64,000 nucleotides of DNA from Parapedobacter defluvii (lineage in GTDB: Bacteria > Bacteroidota > Bacteroidia > Sphingobacteriales > Sphingobacteriaceae): the NCBI RefSeq assembly GCF_014642075.1, contig NZ_BMIK01000003.1, positions 347,566-411,565 of the forward strand. Direction: 5' to 3'. The first letter of the stretch is position 1. Each line of letters opens with the position of its first letter. Position numbers and translations under genes: made by a program. A model generated the notes under the pieces. It saw only the letters and a program-made list of their open reading frames with translations. It searched no databases and had not been told where the DNA came from. This document shows, piece after piece, positions 19,457-29,453 of this stretch.

Positions 19457-21034
19457 ATGAAGCAGTTTTTTTTTCTATTCGTATCTCTTGTTCCAACTTT
19501 TTCTGGATGTGTTTTGGGTCAGGATCAGGATCCCATCCAGCAAAAATATGCCACAGAAATAAATCCTGAATCTGCCCGCAGGCACTTGTCTATCCTTGCG
19601 TCAGCTGAATATGAAGGTCGTGGAACCGGAGAACTAGGTGGCGAAAAAGCAGCGGCTTATATTGCAGCGGAGTTTAAAAGGCTGGGGTTGACCGCTCCCG
19701 TGGAGGGCTCCTATTTCCAGCCTGTGAAACTAGTGCGGACACGCTTTGATGTCAAGGAATTTGCCATCGCGGGGCAATCGTTTCGCAATGGTAAAGATTT
19801 CTATTTCGTAGGCGGTGGACCTGAAACCCATATTCAGGCAAAGGATATCGTATTTATCGGCTATGGAATCAGTGAAGACAAATACGACGACCTGAAAGGC
19901 ATCGACATCGAAGGTAAGGTGGTACTGGTACTCAGTGAGGGAGAACCCAAAGACTCAAAAGGCAATTCCCTGATTACCGGAACAGATACGCCATCTGACT
20001 GGGCAACTTCCAACACCAAACGCCTGCAAAACATCACTTCCAAAAAACCGGAATTGATTATTGCCGTATCCAATACGCTTAAAGAATCGCTTGCACGCTT
20101 TGGATACCGACTTACACAACCACGGATCGCGCTTGACGAAGGCAAAAGCCAAGTTACCCATACCGCTCCCGTAGTAACCATCGGCAAAGACATGGCTAAT
20201 CTATTGTTTGCGAAAACCGGAACCTCCGTCGATAAGCTATCCGCAAAAATCGATGCAACCCAAAAGAGCCAGAGTGGCGTTTATAAGGTCGACTTGAACA
20301 CTTCGTTCGGCTCCAAAACCGAACCATTCACATCAAACAACGTACTGGGATACCTCGAAGGAACAGGTCTTAAGGATGAGCTGCTTGTCATTACGGCGCA
20401 TTACGATCACGAGGGGAACCAAAACGGTGTCATATTCTTCGGGGCCGATGATAACGGTTCGGGGACGACAGGTGTCCTGGAAATTGCCCGTGCATTTGCC
20501 AAAGCAAAATCCGAAGGCCACGGACCGCGACGGAGTATCCTGTTTATGGCAGTCACTGCCGAGGAAAAAGGTTTATTGGGTTCAAACTACTATTCGCGCC
20601 ATCCGGTATTTCCCTTGGAAAATACGGTCGTAAACCTGAATACAGATATGATTGGGCGCATTGACGACAAGCATTTGAACGGCAACCACAATTACGTACA
20701 TGCCATTGGTTCCGATAAGCTCAGTTCTGAATTGAAGGCCATTAATGAAAAAGCAAACGCTACGTATACGCAACTGGAGTTAGACTATATGTATGATGAT
20801 CCAAAAGACCCCATGCGGATCTATTACCGGTCGGACCAATACAACTTCGCAAAACATGGCATTCCTGTAATTTTCTATTTCAGCGGACTTCATCCCGATT
20901 ACCATACACCCGCTGATACCGTTGACAAGATTCATTTCGAATTACTCTGCAAACGTGCACGCCTGGCTTTCCATACAGCATGGGAAATCGCGAACCGTGA
21001 TCAACGCTTAGTTGTGGATTCGAATAAAGAATAG
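19457..21034 (+). CDS. M28 family zinc aminopeptidase, exported
   Basis: A 525-aa peptidase of the M28 family. A signal peptide (about 1-22) ends in SGC followed by VLGQ; the lipobox is atypical, so lipoprotein status is uncertain. A PA-like inserted domain lies at about 125-280. The catalytic domain has VITAHYDHEG, GADDNGSGTTG, AVTAEEKGLLGS and NTDMIGRID, which hold the two-zinc ligands and the catalytic glutamate, and HPDYHTPADT near the C-terminus supplies the last histidine. It should cleave peptides in the periplasm. No partner is nearby. Confidence 0.93.
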   Translation: MKQFFFLFVSLVPTFSGCVLGQDQDPIQQKYATEINPESARRHLSILASAEYEGRGTGELGGEKAAAYIAAEFKRLGLTAPVEGSYFQPVKLVRTRFDVKEFAIAGQSFRNGKDFYFVGGGPETHIQAKDIVFIGYGISEDKYDDLKGIDIEGKVVLVLSEGEPKDSKGNSLITGTDTPSDWATSNTKRLQNITSKKPELIIAVSNTLKESLARFGYRLTQPRIALDEGKSQVTHTAPVVTIGKDMANLLFAKTGTSVDKLSAKIDATQKSQSGVYKVDLNTSFGSKTEPFTSNNVLGYLEGTGLKDELLVITAHYDHEGNQNGVIFFGADDNGSGTTGVLEIARAFAKAKSEGHGPRRSILFMAVTAEEKGLLGSNYYSRHPVFPLENTVVNLNTDMIGRIDDKHLNGNHNYVHAIGSDKLSSELKAINEKANATYTQLELDYMYDDPKDPMRIYYRSDQYNFAKHGIPVIFYFSGLHPDYHTPADTVDKIHFELLCKRARLAFHTAWEIANRDQRLVVDSNKE

Positions 21035-21666
21035 TCCGCTCTTTCGCCGCGGAGGCGACTTCTTTATTCGCGATCATTTGTTTTTATCGGCGCTCATGCT
21101 TTCTCCGCCTTTGAGGCGGCTCAGGTCTGCTTGACCAGAAAGAAGCAAAGAGTCAAGGCTGTGAAGCCTCGGTCGCGAGCTGATTGCAAAGCATTCATAG
21201 CGCGGATTGCAGCCGCTGCTTTAGTTCATATGCGCGTGTTTAATTTCAAAGGCCGTATGGATTGTTCATGCATCCCATTTTGCAGCATGAACAATTCCCC
21301 AATCCGCTTGTTTGCTGCTGGTACGCAGGTTCATGCACATGCTTTTCCGCCAGCCGGCGGATTCCCGATCCTTCAAGGCCGGTTGCCCTCCGAACGAAAG
21401 TTTAGTGCGGAAGGACGGCCATTCTCCTACGAACGATCGTTCCGTGCGTCTATTAGCACCAGCCCACCGTATGGCTTTTTATGCCACATGGGAGATCCTG
21501 CGGGATGCAGTGGGATGCACTACCAACCGTAGCAGGAACTCCAAGTGGCGAGTTTTGGTACTTTTGCGGTCAAAAGTACCGAGCTCTTGCGGCGATTGAG
21601 CAAAGCCCCTACGGCTTGAGCAGAAATCCCTTTCTGCCAAACTGTCATTCATTCAAAATTTATTGT
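21035..21666. other. Gene-free, hairpin-rich region of about 630 bp
   Basis: I see no believable gene here. The frames that are open (for example 21131-21532) lack family features. Several perfect inverted repeats occur: TCGCC/GGCGA at 21044-21058, CCGCC/GGCGG at 21105-21119, an 11-bp pair ATTGTTCATGC/GCATGAACAAT at 21261-21295, an outer pair GCGGATTG/CAATCCGC at 21202-21209 and 21300-21307, the 12-bp palindrome at 21431-21442, and a 10-bp pair at 21557-21580. It may be a dispersed repeat, a decayed coding sequence or a structured RNA. Confidence 0.6.
21557..21580. repeat. Perfect inverted repeat inside the gene-free region
   Basis: GGTACTTTTG at 21557-21566 pairs exactly with CAAAAGTACC at 21571-21580 around a CGGT loop. 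There is no T-run right after it, so it is not a standard terminator. Confidence 0.7.
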
Positions 21667-21674
21667 TAACTTTG
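21667..21674 (+). promoter_or_regulatory. Candidate -7 element of miaB
   Basis: TAACTTTG matches the Bacteroidota -7 consensus and lies 19 bp before the miaB ATG at 21694. I see no clear -33 TTTG at the usual distance. Confidence 0.45.
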
Positions 21675-21693
21675 TAGGCTTTAATCAACGACG

Positions 21694-23097
21694 ATGTTCG
21701 AGATACCGACAAGTACAAAACAGCATGACGAATCGCGGCAGGGAGAGGCATTACTGCTGGAGAATGATCCGAAAAAGAGCAACGGCCGGAAGCTGTACAT
21801 TGAAAGTTACGGTTGCCAAATGAATTTCTCGGACAGCGAGATTGTGGCCTCAATCCTGTTGGATAAAGGGTTTGAAACGACACGTGACTATAAAGAAGCC
21901 GATGTGGTATTCATTAATACCTGTTCTATCCGCGAAAATGCCGAACAGCGGGTACGCAATCGGTTAAAAGAATTTGAATCAGCCAAGGCAAAAAACCCCG
22001 GCATGGTGGTGGGTGTGTTGGGCTGCATGGCGGAGCGGTTGAAGTCTAAATTTCTGGAAGAGGAAAAACTGGTGGATGTTGTCGTGGGTCCCGACGCGTA
22101 TCGTGACTTACCCAACCTCATTGAACAAGTAGACGAAGGCTCACGTGCTGTCAATGTACTGTTGTCGCGCGAAGAGACCTATGCAGATATCAGTCCGGTA
22201 CGCCTTAACACCAATGGCGTAACGGCATTCATTTCCATCATGCGTGGCTGCGATAACATGTGCTCTTTCTGTGTGGTGCCCTTTACTCGTGGGCGTGAAC
22301 GAAGCCGCGATCCGCAGTCCATCGTGAAGGAAGCAACCGATCTATTCAATGCGGGATACCGCGAAGTGACCCTCTTGGGACAAAATGTCGACTCCTATAA
22401 ATACGAGGCCTTAACCTTTGCTGGCCTGCTGGAAAGGGTTGCGCAGGTAAACCCCTTATTGCGGGTACGTTTTTCAACTTCACATCCCAAAGACATCACC
22501 GATGAGGTGCTGCACACGATGGCCAAGTACGAAAACATCTGTAAATACATACACCTACCTGTACAGTCAGGCAATTCAAGAGTTCTTAAGCTGATGAACC
22601 GTACCTACGATCGCGAATGGTACATGGACCGGGTGGACGCGATTCGCCGGATTATTCCCGAATGTGGGATTTCGACGGACGTCATCACAGGTTTTTGCAG
22701 CGAAACCGAGGAGGAACACCGGGATACACTGTCGATGATGGATTATGTGAAGTATGATTTTGCTTATATGTTTGCTTATTCCGAACGGCCGGGCACATTG
22801 GCAGCCAAGCGCTATGCGGATGATGTTCCAGAGGAGGTAAAAAAGCGGCGACTGACCGAAGTAGTAGACCTGCAGCGCGAACATAGCCTGCAACGACTGC
22901 AAACTTATGTTGGAAAGGTACACAAGGTACTGATTGAAGGATTATCAAAACGTTCTGACGATGACTATTGTGGACGAAACGACCAAAACAGCATGGTGGT
23001 ATTTCCCAGGGACAATCGATACAAAGTGGGCGACTATGTCAATGTATATGCAGAAAAATGCACATCGGCAACATTGATTGGAAAGATTACTAGTTAA
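21694..23097 (+). CDS. miaB: tRNA-2-methylthio-N6-dimethylallyladenosine synthase
   Basis: A 467-aa MiaB. Three cysteines of the N-terminal methylthiotransferase domain are in [20 protein letters not shown] and LGCMAERL. The radical-SAM site is [22 protein letters not shown] domain forms the C-terminus (about 405-467). It adds a methylthio group to i6A37 of tRNAs that read UNN codons. It is followed 41 bp later by a sigma-54 activator gene in an order that recurs in Bacteroidota genomes. Confidence 0.97.
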   Translation: MFEIPTSTKQHDESRQGEALLLENDPKKSNGRKLYIESYGCQMNFSDSEIVASILLDKGFETTRDYKEADVVFINTCSIRENAEQRVRNRLKEFESAKAKNPGMVVGVLGCMAERLKSKFLEEEKLVDVVVGPDAYRDLPNLIEQVDEGSRAVNVLLSREETYADISPVRLNTNGVTAFISIMRGCDNMCSFCVVPFTRGRERSRDPQSIVKEATDLFNAGYREVTLLGQNVDSYKYEALTFAGLLERVAQVNPLLRVRFSTSHPKDITDEVLHTMAKYENICKYIHLPVQSGNSRVLKLMNRTYDREWYMDRVDAIRRIIPECGISTDVITGFCSETEEEHRDTLSMMDYVKYDFAYMFAYSERPGTLAAKRYADDVPEEVKKRRLTEVVDLQREHSLQRLQTYVGKVHKVLIEGLSKRSDDDYCGRNDQNSMVVFPRDNRYKVGDYVNVYAEKCTSATLIGKITS

Positions 23098-23138
23098 TAA
23101 CGGCACCCAACACCAATACTCAATACACGAGGTAAAGA

Positions 23139-24386
23139 ATGGACATTCAAGATATCAAAAATAGATTTGGGATCATTGGCAACTCACCGCTGCTCAACCG
23201 GGCAATCGATGTAGCCCGCCAGGTAGCTCCCACAGATATTTCAGTGTTGATCACAGGTGAAAGTGGAAGCGGTAAGGAAGTGTTTTCACAAATTATCCAT
23301 CAACTCAGTGCACGCAAACATGGTCCGTTCATCGCAGTCAACTGCGGAGCCATTCCCGAAGGCACCATTGATTCCGAGCTATTCGGACATGAAAAGGGGT
23401 CTTTCACAGGGGCACATGAAGCACGTAAAGGATATTTTGAGGTGGTCAACGGTGGCACGATCTTCCTAGATGAAGTGGGTGAATTACCCTTGGGCACACA
23501 GGCTCGATTGCTACGTGTATTGGAAACCGGCGAGTACATCCGCGTGGGTTCGTCAAAGGTACAGAAAACCAATGTCCGTGTGGTTGCAGCTACCAACGTG
23601 GATATCTACGATGCTGTACAAAAAGGAAAATTCCGTGAGGATCTCTATTACCGCCTAAATACCGTGCCACTACGCATACCTGCTCTGCGCGACCGCAAGG
23701 AAGATATCCACCTGCTTTTCCGCAAATTTGTAGCAGACTTTACCGACAAATACCGGAGTCCAAACGTACAGTTGACGGAAGATGCGCAGCAATTGCTTGC
23801 CAATTATCCATGGCCGGGCAACGTAAGGCAATTAAAGAATATAGCAGAACAGATTGCCGTGTTGGAAAAAGAGCGGCTGATTGATGCACGGATTCTGGGA
23901 CAATACTTGCCCACAGATAACAGGAGTACACTTCCGGTACATGTATCGGCTGGCGCAAATGACGATTTTTCCGAACGGGATTTACTCTATAAAGTCCTTT
24001 TCGATATGAAAAAAGACATGGTGGAGCTGAAGAAACTGGTGATTGGAATCATCGAGAATGGCGTCAACTCCCGGATTGTCGAAGATCACTCGCCCTATAT
24101 TAATCAGCTGTACCGCGAGGTGGATAGCCCGGCTCCGGAGCAGTTGGCTCCGCCTTCTACATTAACCATTCACCACCCACAGGGTGGGAAGAGTGAGGAT
24201 TTTCATTTCCACACGCAGGAAGCTGAAGAAGTAGAAGAGGAATCGCTTTCCTTGGTAGAGAAAGAGTCGGATCTCATCAAAAAAGCATTGAAAAAACACA
24301 AGGGTAAACGTAAATCTGCGGCACAGGAGCTGGGGATATCTGAACGGACACTCTACCGGAAAATTAAAGATCTGAATTTAAATTGA
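23139..24386 (+). CDS. Sigma-54-dependent transcriptional activator without receiver domain
   Basis: A 415-aa AAA+ activator of RNA polymerase sigma-54. The Walker A site is GESGSGKE (40-47), the sigma-54 contact loop is GSFTGA (87-92, a variant of GAFTGA) and Walker B is GGTIFLDEVGE. A C-terminal Fis-type helix-turn-helix (SAAQELGISERTLYRKIKDL) ends it. The AAA+ module begins almost at residue 1, so there is no N-terminal receiver or sensor domain. A linker of about 80 residues rich in acidic residues precedes the HTH. Its targets cannot be read from the sequence. Confidence 0.93.
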   Translation: MDIQDIKNRFGIIGNSPLLNRAIDVARQVAPTDISVLITGESGSGKEVFSQIIHQLSARKHGPFIAVNCGAIPEGTIDSELFGHEKGSFTGAHEARKGYFEVVNGGTIFLDEVGELPLGTQARLLRVLETGEYIRVGSSKVQKTNVRVVAATNVDIYDAVQKGKFREDLYYRLNTVPLRIPALRDRKEDIHLLFRKFVADFTDKYRSPNVQLTEDAQQLLANYPWPGNVRQLKNIAEQIAVLEKERLIDARILGQYLPTDNRSTLPVHVSAGANDDFSERDLLYKVLFDMKKDMVELKKLVIGIIENGVNSRIVEDHSPYINQLYREVDSPAPEQLAPPSTLTIHHPQGGKSEDFHFHTQEAEEVEEESLSLVEKESDLIKKALKKHKGKRKSAAQELGISERTLYRKIKDLNLN

Positions 24387-24910
24387 TGAGCGCTCATATC
24401 AAGATGGGAAAGAGAATAGGTTATTTTGTGTTCTTATCGGCAATTTTATTCATCCAGGGATGTGGAATCAAATACGGCTTCACAGGGGGTTCCATTCCTG
24501 AAGGAATGAAAACCTATACCGTGGAGTTTTTCGAAAATACGGCTCCGATCGTCTATCCGACACTCAGCCAATCATTCACGGAGGCACTCAAAGAACGCAT
24601 ACGAAGCCAATCGAGTCTCAGCCAGGTGACCAATGATGGCGATGCTATTTTTGAAGGACGGATTACCGGGTACAGCATTACCCCCGCCGCCGTTGAGGCT
24701 GGCACCGACCGTGCGGCACTCACCCGGTTATCCATTACCGTCAATGTTAAATATACCAACAATATCAAACCGGATGACAATTTTGAACAACCGTTTACCC
24801 GGTTCAAAGACTTTTCCGGCGCCATATCAGCACAAGAAGAATCGTTGATACGTGATATCAATCAAATGCTCACAGAAGATATTTACAATAGGGCATTTGC
24901 AAACTGGTAA
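24386..24910 (+). CDS. lptE: LptE-like LPS-assembly lipoprotein
   Basis: About 174 aa. The signal peptide ends FIQGC, giving lipid attachment at Cys26, and the body has the LptE look: GFTGGSIPEGMKTYTVEFF, then ALKERIRSQSSL and a beta-rich C-terminus. LptE plugs the LptD barrel that inserts LPS in the outer membrane. The start at 24386 overlaps the stop of the activator gene by one base (TGATG), and 24404 is an alternative. The gene symbol is a family-level call. Confidence 0.82.
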   Translation: MSAHIKMGKRIGYFVFLSAILFIQGCGIKYGFTGGSIPEGMKTYTVEFFENTAPIVYPTLSQSFTEALKERIRSQSSLSQVTNDGDAIFEGRITGYSITPAAVEAGTDRAALTRLSITVNVKYTNNIKPDDNFEQPFTRFKDFSGAISAQEESLIRDINQMLTEDIYNRAFANW

Positions 24911-24936
24911 ACTAAAAATTGGAGGTTATTGGCCGC

Positions 24937-25869
24937 GTGGAACAGTTAGATTATAGCGCATTATACCATAAAACGTTGTCGGATCCATCGGCAGTCGACG
25001 AACAAACCTTGTCCATGCTGATCGATCGTTATCCGTATGCCCAGTCTTTACGCTTTATCCATGCCCGAAAATATTTTCAGGAAAACGGAGAATGTAATTT
25101 CAACCATGTTTTGTTGTATACCAGCTCTCCCCATTGGTTGCAGGGTTATTTGATCGAAGGTCCTCCGCAAGCGGTGGATATACCAGCGGTGGATGCACAA
25201 CCTATTATTGAACCGGCCGATACACATCCAGCTATTCCTGAACACCCGGCGGGAATGGATTACTTCGTATACACCGAACAGGAACAAACAACCGAATCGA
25301 CGGAAGTCGTACCTTTATCGGAAGCCACACCGCATGAAAAAGTGAGCCTCTATAACGATGAGCATATGCCTTATAGTTTTCTCTGGTGGCTTAACAAAAC
25401 CCGCATGGAGCACGCTCAGACGTATCAACCGTATGCTCCGCTAAACAACAAGTCTCAACATGTGGGCAATACTGCACAAAAGCTGGACGCAGAACAGCTC
25501 TTGGACCAACAGATCCGGGAAAATATTTTCCACTTACAGGCTCCGGAAGAAAAACTGAGTGCAAAACACCGGACACATACTGTACCTTTTCAGGTACCCC
25601 AAAAAATAGACCCGATCATCGAACGTTTCATCCGCGAAGAACCCCAGATCAAACCTCCTCCAGCAAACAAGATCGACCTGGAAAATAAAGCCCGCAAGAG
25701 CGCGGAAGATCAATTAACGATGGTTTCGGAAACCTTGGCAAAAATATATGTTGAACAGGGCTTGTATCCGAAAGCAATCGCAATCTATAAAAAATTAAGT
25801 TTGAAATATCCCGAAAAAAGTGGTTACTTTGCCGCTCAAATAGCTGAGCTATCGAACAAATTAACATAA
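24937..25869 (+). CDS. Hypothetical protein with C-terminal TPR-like repeat
   Basis: About 310 aa, with a poorly conserved middle rich in Pro, Glu and His. The N-terminus (about 10-60) is helical, with [21 protein letters not shown]. The C-terminus, [32 protein letters not shown], is a TPR unit (described here in parts: [16 protein letters not shown] then [13 protein letters not shown]). No signal peptide or TM segment is evident. GGAGG at 24921-24925 points to the GTG at 24937 as start, though an upstream TTG at 24919 is in frame. It lies between lptE and secG, so an envelope-assembly role is a weak inference. Function unknown. Confidence 0.72.
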   Translation: MEQLDYSALYHKTLSDPSAVDEQTLSMLIDRYPYAQSLRFIHARKYFQENGECNFNHVLLYTSSPHWLQGYLIEGPPQAVDIPAVDAQPIIEPADTHPAIPEHPAGMDYFVYTEQEQTTESTEVVPLSEATPHEKVSLYNDEHMPYSFLWWLNKTRMEHAQTYQPYAPLNNKSQHVGNTAQKLDAEQLLDQQIRENIFHLQAPEEKLSAKHRTHTVPFQVPQKIDPIIERFIREEPQIKPPPANKIDLENKARKSAEDQLTMVSETLAKIYVEQGLYPKAIAIYKKLSLKYPEKSGYFAAQIAELSNKLT

Positions 25870-25882
25870 CGAAATACCGAAA

Positions 25883-26236
25883 ATGCAAACACTATTAATT
25901 ATATTAATCATTTTGGCCAGTATCTTATTGGCATTCCTTGTATTGATCCAAAACCCGAAAGGCGGTGGATTGGCTTCTGGGTTTGCAGGCGGTGCCAATT
26001 TAATGGGCGTAAAACGTACGGGAGACATTTTGGAGAAAGGTACATGGATCATGGTCATTGCCATCATGGTCTTTTCACTAATTGTTAATGTTTTGGGGCC
26101 CTCATCCGGATCAGGTGGTACGGGTTTGAGCGATAAAATCAACTCAACTGCGCCTGTGACTTCTCCGCTTTCACCAACGGAAACTCCGACAGCTGCACCC
26201 CAGGAGACCCCTTCAAATTCAGATACCGCTCAGTAA
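25883..26236 (+). CDS. secG: Preprotein translocase subunit SecG
   Basis: A 117-aa SecG. Two TM segments (about 1-22 and 50-72) flank the conserved loop LIQNPKGGGLASGFAGGANLMG. A Ser/Pro/Thr-rich tail of about 40 residues follows. It assists the SecYE channel. A strong hairpin terminator at 26261 follows. Confidence 0.95.
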   Translation: MQTLLIILIILASILLAFLVLIQNPKGGGLASGFAGGANLMGVKRTGDILEKGTWIMVIAIMVFSLIVNVLGPSSGSGGTGLSDKINSTAPVTSPLSPTETPTAAPQETPSNSDTAQ

Positions 26237-26260
26237 AAACAAAGTATTTGACGAAAAAGC

Positions 26261-26293
26261 AACGCCCCTCGAAATAAAAACGGGGGGCGTTTT
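26261..26293 (+). terminator. Intrinsic terminator after secG
   Basis: AACGCCCCTCG at 26261-26271 pairs with CGGGGGGCGTT at 26281-26291 (11 bp, one G-T wobble), followed by TTT. It separates the miaB-to-secG transcript from groESL. Confidence 0.9.
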
Positions 26294-26500
26294 CATTGGG
26301 CATCGGCCAACAAAACTGCCATTATCACTGACATCCTGACACGCACACGACTCGCTTCGCCAACACATTCGCTTCTAAAATGAAAAAATGGCAAGGTAAA
26401 CAGCGGAATCCCGACTTGGCATAATTGATGAGATAAGCGAGGTGAGAAAATCAAAAGCATTATTAACAATTAATAATTAATTATTAAATAAAATCAAATT

Positions 26501-26776
26501 ATGGCGTTAAGTATTAAACCTATCGGCGACAGAGTGGTAGTGGAAGCTGCCCCTGCAGAGGAAAAGACCGCATCAGGTATCTATATTCCGGATACCGCTA
26601 AGGAAAAGCCACAGCGTGGAACGGTAGTGGCTGTTGGTGCAGGAAAAACGGATGAACCTTTGACTGTAAAGGTAGGAGACCAAGTGTTGTATGGCAAATA
26701 TGCCGGCACCGAGATTACCTACGAAGGAAAAGAGTACTTAATCATGAAAGAGTCCGACATTTACGCTATTGTATAA
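26501..26776 (+). CDS. groES: Co-chaperonin GroES
   Basis: A 91-aa GroES. The N-terminus [13 protein letters not shown], the mobile loop [19 protein letters not shown] and the C-terminal [17 protein letters not shown] are typical. It caps the GroEL ring. The 208 bp upstream, after the secG terminator, are AT-rich near the gene and have no gene; I see no CIRCE-type operator there. GroEL follows after 128 bp. Confidence 0.98.
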   Translation: MALSIKPIGDRVVVEAAPAEEKTASGIYIPDTAKEKPQRGTVVAVGAGKTDEPLTVKVGDQVLYGKYAGTEITYEGKEYLIMKESDIYAIV

Positions 26777-26904
26777 CGTAGGGTCGTATTTCTTCGTAGG
26801 TGTTTAATAATTAATAGTAAACTTAAAAGTTACGATGCGAGATACAGCGATTGATTCTTGAAAATCTCGGATTGCATGTTTAACATCTCAAATCAATTAA
26901 AAAA

Positions 26905-28542
26905 ATGGCAAAACAAGTAAAGTATAATGTGGAAGCGCGTGATGCTCTGAAAAGAGGGGTAGACACGTTGGCAAATGCGGTAAAAGTGACATTGGGTCCG
27001 CGCGGACGTAACGTGATCATTGAAAAGAAATTCGGTTCTCCTTCAATCACGAAAGACGGTGTCACCGTTGCAAAAGAAATCGAATTGAAAGATGCGCTTG
27101 AAAACATGGGTGCACAAATGGTAAAAGAAGTGGCTTCCAAGACTGCCGATCAGGCGGGTGATGGTACCACAACTGCAACCGTTTTGGCACAAGCAATCAT
27201 TGCCCCGGGCTTGAAGAGCGTAGCGGCCGGTGCCAATCCGATGGATTTAAAACGTGGTATTGATAAAGCGGTTGCCACAGTTGTAGAAAGTCTTCAATCA
27301 CAGTCACAAACAGTCGGCGAAGACAATAACAAGATCAAACAAGTTGCCAGCATCTCGGCCAACAACGACGAAGTGATCGGTGCGCTGATCGCAGAAGCCA
27401 TGGAAAAAGTTGGCAAGGACGGCGTTATTACCGTTGAAGAAGCAAAGGGTACTGAAACCGAAGTAAAAACGGTAGAAGGTATGCAATTTGACCGGGGTTA
27501 CCTGTCACCCTACTTCGTAACTAACACCGACAAGATGGAAGCCGAGCTGGAAAGCCCTTACATCCTGATTTACGACAAGAAAATCAGCAACATGAAGGAG
27601 TTGCTTCCGATTTTAGAAAAACAAGTTCAAACCGGAAAGCCGTTGTTGATCATCGCTGAAGATCTTGACGGTGAAGCATTGGCTACCCTGGTAGTCAACA
27701 AAATCCGTGGCTCTCTGAAAGTAGCCGCTGTAAAGGCTCCGGGCTTCGGCGATCGCCGCAAAGCAATGCTCGAAGATATCGCTATCCTTACAGGCGGAAC
27801 GGTTATTTCCGAAGAAAGAGGTTTCAAATTGGAAAATGCCGATCTTTCTTACCTTGGTCAGGCTGAAAAAGTGGTTGTTGACAAAGACAATACCACCATC
27901 ATCAATGGCTCAGGTAATGTAGAAGATATCAAAGGCCGCGTAAATCAGATCAAAGCACAGATCGAAACCACCACTTCCGATTACGACCGCGAGAAATTGC
28001 AGGAGCGTTTGGCTAAATTAGCAGGTGGTGTAGCCGTATTGTACGTAGGTGCAGCTACCGAAGTGGAAATGAAAGAAAAGAAAGATCGTGTAGACGATGC
28101 ACTGCATGCTACCCGTGCTGCGGTAGAAGAAGGTATCGTAGCCGGTGGCGGTGTAGCATTCATCCGCGCCGGTGAGTCTTTGAAAGACCTCAAAGGTGCT
28201 AACGAGGACGAAAACATCGGTATCGAAATCGTGAAACGTGCCATCGAAGAGCCGTTACGTCAAATCTGTAACAACTCTGGTATCGAAGGTGCCATCGTGG
28301 TACAGAAAGTGAAAGAAGGCACAGCTGACTACGGCTATAACGCACGTACCGGTGGATACGAAAACCTGATCGGCGCCGGTGTAATCGATCCAACCAAAGT
28401 ATCTCGCGTTGCATTGGAAAATGCTGCTTCTATCGCTTCCATGCTGCTTACTACCGAAGTGGTATTGGCAGACGAACCGGAAGAAGAAAAAGCAGGTGCA
28501 GGTGCTCCCCCGATGGGCGGCGGCATGGGCGGAATGATGTAA
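26905..28542 (+). CDS. groEL: Chaperonin GroEL
   Basis: A 545-aa GroEL of normal length. The N-terminal [19 protein letters not shown], the nucleotide site [13 protein letters not shown] and the glycine/methionine-rich tail GGGMGGMM are all present. Codon use is visibly more biased than in the neighbours, as expected for a highly expressed gene. The operon ends in a strong hairpin at 28579. Confidence 0.99.
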   Translation: MAKQVKYNVEARDALKRGVDTLANAVKVTLGPRGRNVIIEKKFGSPSITKDGVTVAKEIELKDALENMGAQMVKEVASKTADQAGDGTTTATVLAQAIIAPGLKSVAAGANPMDLKRGIDKAVATVVESLQSQSQTVGEDNNKIKQVASISANNDEVIGALIAEAMEKVGKDGVITVEEAKGTETEVKTVEGMQFDRGYLSPYFVTNTDKMEAELESPYILIYDKKISNMKELLPILEKQVQTGKPLLIIAEDLDGEALATLVVNKIRGSLKVAAVKAPGFGDRRKAMLEDIAILTGGTVISEERGFKLENADLSYLGQAEKVVVDKDNTTIINGSGNVEDIKGRVNQIKAQIETTTSDYDREKLQERLAKLAGGVAVLYVGAATEVEMKEKKDRVDDALHATRAAVEEGIVAGGGVAFIRAGESLKDLKGANEDENIGIEIVKRAIEEPLRQICNNSGIEGAIVVQKVKEGTADYGYNARTGGYENLIGAGVIDPTKVSRVALENAASIASMLLTTEVVLADEPEEEKAGAGAPPMGGGMGGMM

Positions 28543-28578
28543 CAATTGCCCCCATGAATCGGGGACCATCATATACGC

Positions 28579-28614
28579 AAAAACGGTACATCTTTAATAG
28601 GATGTACCGTTTTT
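28579..28614. terminator. Bidirectional terminator between groEL and the MazG-like gene
   Basis: A 14-bp perfect stem (AAAAACGGTACATC at 28579-28592, GATGTACCGTTTTT at 28601-28614) with an 8-nt loop. The A and T tracts on the two sides let it end transcription of groEL on the plus strand and of the convergent MazG-like operon on the minus strand. Confidence 0.9.
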
Positions 28615-28651
28615 CTTTTGTCGCCCCAATTTAATCAATCAATTATTCCGA

Positions 28652-28978
28652 CTATTTAAGTTTTTTGTTGTTTCGGTGCCGATCCGCGTCGCGAATATTT
28701 TTCTTTTCCAAGTTCTTTGCTAAAGCCGCTGTAAGGTCAACGCCCGTCTGATTTGCCAGGCAGATCAACACAAATAACACATCGGCCATTTCGTCTGCAA
28801 GGTCAACCTCTTCATCGGATTTTTTGAAGGATTGTTCACCGTACCGACGGGCCATAATGCGGGCCACCTCCCCCACTTCTTCCATCAGTATGGCCGTATT
28901 TGTTAATTCATTAAAATAGCGGATACCTGTTGTATTTATCCACTGGTCAATTTTTTCCTGCGCTTCTTTGATGGTCAT
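28652..28978 (-). CDS. MazG-like nucleotide pyrophosphohydrolase
   Basis: A 108-aa all-alpha NTP pyrophosphohydrolase. The metal-binding pattern ILMEEVGEVARI (ExxE) and DLADEMADVLFVL (E/DxxD) is that of the MazG/dUTPase-like superfamily. Such enzymes hydrolyse non-canonical or excess (d)NTPs to monophosphates. It is the last gene of a three-gene unit and lies 16 bp after dtd, which suggests a shared housecleaning role. Confidence 0.88.
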   Translation of the reverse strand: MTIKEAQEKIDQWINTTGIRYFNELTNTAILMEEVGEVARIMARRYGEQSFKKSDEEVDLADEMADVLFVLICLANQTGVDLTAALAKNLEKKNIRDADRHRNNKKLK

Positions 28979-28994
28979 GTTATTTACCCCCCAA

Positions 28995-29453
28995 TCAATG
29001 ATTATCTTTGTCTTTGGTATCCATGATGATGGTTACAGGACCGTCGTTTACGAGGGAAATCTTCATGTCTGCGCCAAAGATTCCTGTGGCTATGTTTTTG
29101 TCCAACAGGCTGGAAAGTTCTGCAATCATTGATTCATACAAGGAAACGGCTTGATCAGGTTTCGCGGCACGGATAAAAGATGGACGATTACCTTTCTTGG
29201 TTTGCGCAAATAAGGTGAACTGCGAAATCAGCAGGATATTGCCCTGAATATCATGCAGGGACTTGTTCATCAATCCACTTTCATCACCGAATACACGGAG
29301 ATTAGCAATTTTTTGCGCCAACCACCGGAGATCGTCCATCCCATCTGCCTCCTCAATGCCCAACAGCACAACAAAGCCTTGCCCGATGGTGCCTACAATG
29401 TGCTGGTTAACCGTACAGGACGCCTCAGACACCCGTTGGATAACAGCCCTCAC
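28995..29453 (-). CDS. dtd: D-aminoacyl-tRNA deacylase
   Basis: A 152-aa DTD. The family motifs SQFTLFAQTKKGNRPSF and VNDGPVTI (the NxGP cis-Pro motif) are both present. The enzyme removes D-amino acids, and glycine mischarged on tRNA(Ala), from tRNA. Its ATG overlaps the stop codon of the upstream sugar-dehydrogenase-like gene by one base (TAATG), so the two are probably translationally coupled. Confidence 0.96.
   Translation of the reverse strand: MRAVIQRVSEASCTVNQHIVGTIGQGFVVLLGIEEADGMDDLRWLAQKIANLRVFGDESGLMNKSLHDIQGNILLISQFTLFAQTKKGNRPSFIRAAKPDQAVSLYESMIAELSSLLDKNIATGIFGADMKISLVNDGPVTIIMDTKDKDNH

Noticed and set aside
21131..21532. 133-codon open frame in the gene-free region
   Set aside because: Composition is Cys/Pro/Arg-rich, with no domain and hairpins inside. 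I treat the region as non-coding or decayed, although I cannot exclude a small orphan gene.
26293..26500. CIRCE or other heat-shock operator before groES
   Set aside because: No 9-bp inverted repeat of CIRCE type is present in this AT-rich leader.
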